Below are positions 6,096 to 6,479 of a DNA stretch of 6,479 nucleotides, in pieces (position 1 is the first letter of the stretch; every line of letters begins with the position of its first letter). A model generated the notes under the pieces. It searched no databases. It was not told the DNA's origin and saw nothing but the letters and a program-made list of their open reading frames with translations. Source of the stretch: Christensenella sp. UBA7707 (lineage in GTDB: Bacteria; Bacillota; Clostridia; Christensenellales; CAG-138); the NCBI GenBank assembly GCA_002482435.1, contig DLFZ01000017.1:1-6479 (forward strand), written 5' to 3'. The translations under genes and the position numbers were made by a program.

Positions 6096-6479
6096 TGCGC
6101 TACGACTGGAGCGAGCTTTACGCGAACGTGCGCGGCTGCGAGGCCTGTGAGCTTTGCAAAAACCGCACAAACGTTGTGATTGGCGAGGGGGACCCGCACG
6201 CCGAGCTTCTATTTGTGGGCGAAGGCCCCGGACGGGAAGAAGACCTCTCCGGAAGGCCCTTTGTTGGCGCGGCGGGGAAGCTTTTGGACAAAATGCTTGC
6301 CGCAATTGACCTCAAACGCGAGCAGGTTTACATCGCTAATGTGGTAAAGTGTCGTCCGCCGCAAAACAGAACGCCGTTTAATGATGAGGCAAAAAGCTGC
6401 CTGATACATCTCCGTGCACAATTTGCGTTGATCCAACCTCAAATTGTTGTTTGTTTGGGGGCGACCGCTGCAAAATATG
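6095..6479 (+). CDS. Family 4 uracil-DNA glycosylase (4Fe-4S), N-terminal part
   Basis: The window contains the first 128 codons; the C-terminal part is cut off. Family 4 UDGs remove uracil from DNA, starting base excision repair of deaminated cytosine. Visible features are C15 and C18 in GCEAC and C86 and C102 (spacing of 15 residues), matching the Cys-x2-Cys and Cys-x(14-17)-Cys pattern that holds the iron-sulfur cluster. The uracil-binding motif GEGPGREED lies at 43-50, followed by GRPFVGAAGKLLD (53-65) and NVVKCRPPQNRTP (82-94), all typical of this family; GEGPG is a normal variant of motif A. The C-terminal motif with the conserved histidine is not in the window. The start overlaps the hydrolase stop in TGATG (shared A at 6095), with AAGG seven bases upstream, so translation is likely coupled. 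Transcription probably comes from the promoter at 5121-5149. Confidence 0.95.
   Translation, partial: MRYDWSELYANVRGCEACELCKNRTNVVIGEGDPHAELLFVGEGPGREEDLSGRPFVGAAGKLLDKMLAAIDLKREQVYIANVVKCRPPQNRTPFNDEAKSCLIHLRAQFALIQPQIVVCLGATAAKY

Overview
The window reads as ordinary chromosomal DNA from a low-to-moderate GC Firmicute, most likely a Clostridia-type anaerobe. This is inferred from strong GGAGG-type Shine-Dalgarno sites before almost every gene, sigma-A-like TATAAT promoters, short intergenic gaps, and gene families typical of that group (DegV, a WG-repeat surface protein, a tdh-kbl threonine degradation pair, a 4Fe-4S uracil-DNA glycosylase). No rRNA, tRNA, CRISPR array, insertion sequence, integrase or phage gene is visible, and there is no gene-free stretch longer than about 150 bases. 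Nothing here is clearly a previously undescribed system.

Left block (minus strand, 1-2428). A membrane-anchored WG-repeat protein (1280-2428) is followed by tdh (119-1159) and the first 34 codons of kbl (1-102, running off the window). TDH oxidises L-threonine to 2-amino-3-ketobutyrate and KBL cleaves that with CoA to glycine and acetyl-CoA, so the two form a threonine catabolic operon. The 120-base gap before tdh holds two candidate promoters with an imperfect inverted repeat between them. The WG-repeat gene is probably a separate unit.

Middle block (2429-4043). A divergent intergenic region separates the WG-repeat gene from a plus-strand DegV-family fatty-acid-binding gene (2538-3410). DegV converges on a histidine-phosphatase (phosphoglycerate mutase-like) gene (3462-4043, minus), and a hairpin with T-runs on both sides (3425-3452) probably terminates both.

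Right block (4044-6479). A LysR-type regulator gene (4126-5034, minus) ends in a strong intrinsic terminator (4082-4109). It is divergent from an alpha/beta hydrolase of the monoacylglycerol lipase type (5178-6095), whose stop codon overlaps the start of a family 4 uracil-DNA glycosylase gene (6095 to the window end). The lysR-hydrolase gap carries two good promoters facing apart and two T-N11-A dyads centred 19 bases apart. This is the classical layout for a LysR regulator controlling itself and its divergent neighbour, and it is the best regulatory lead in the window.
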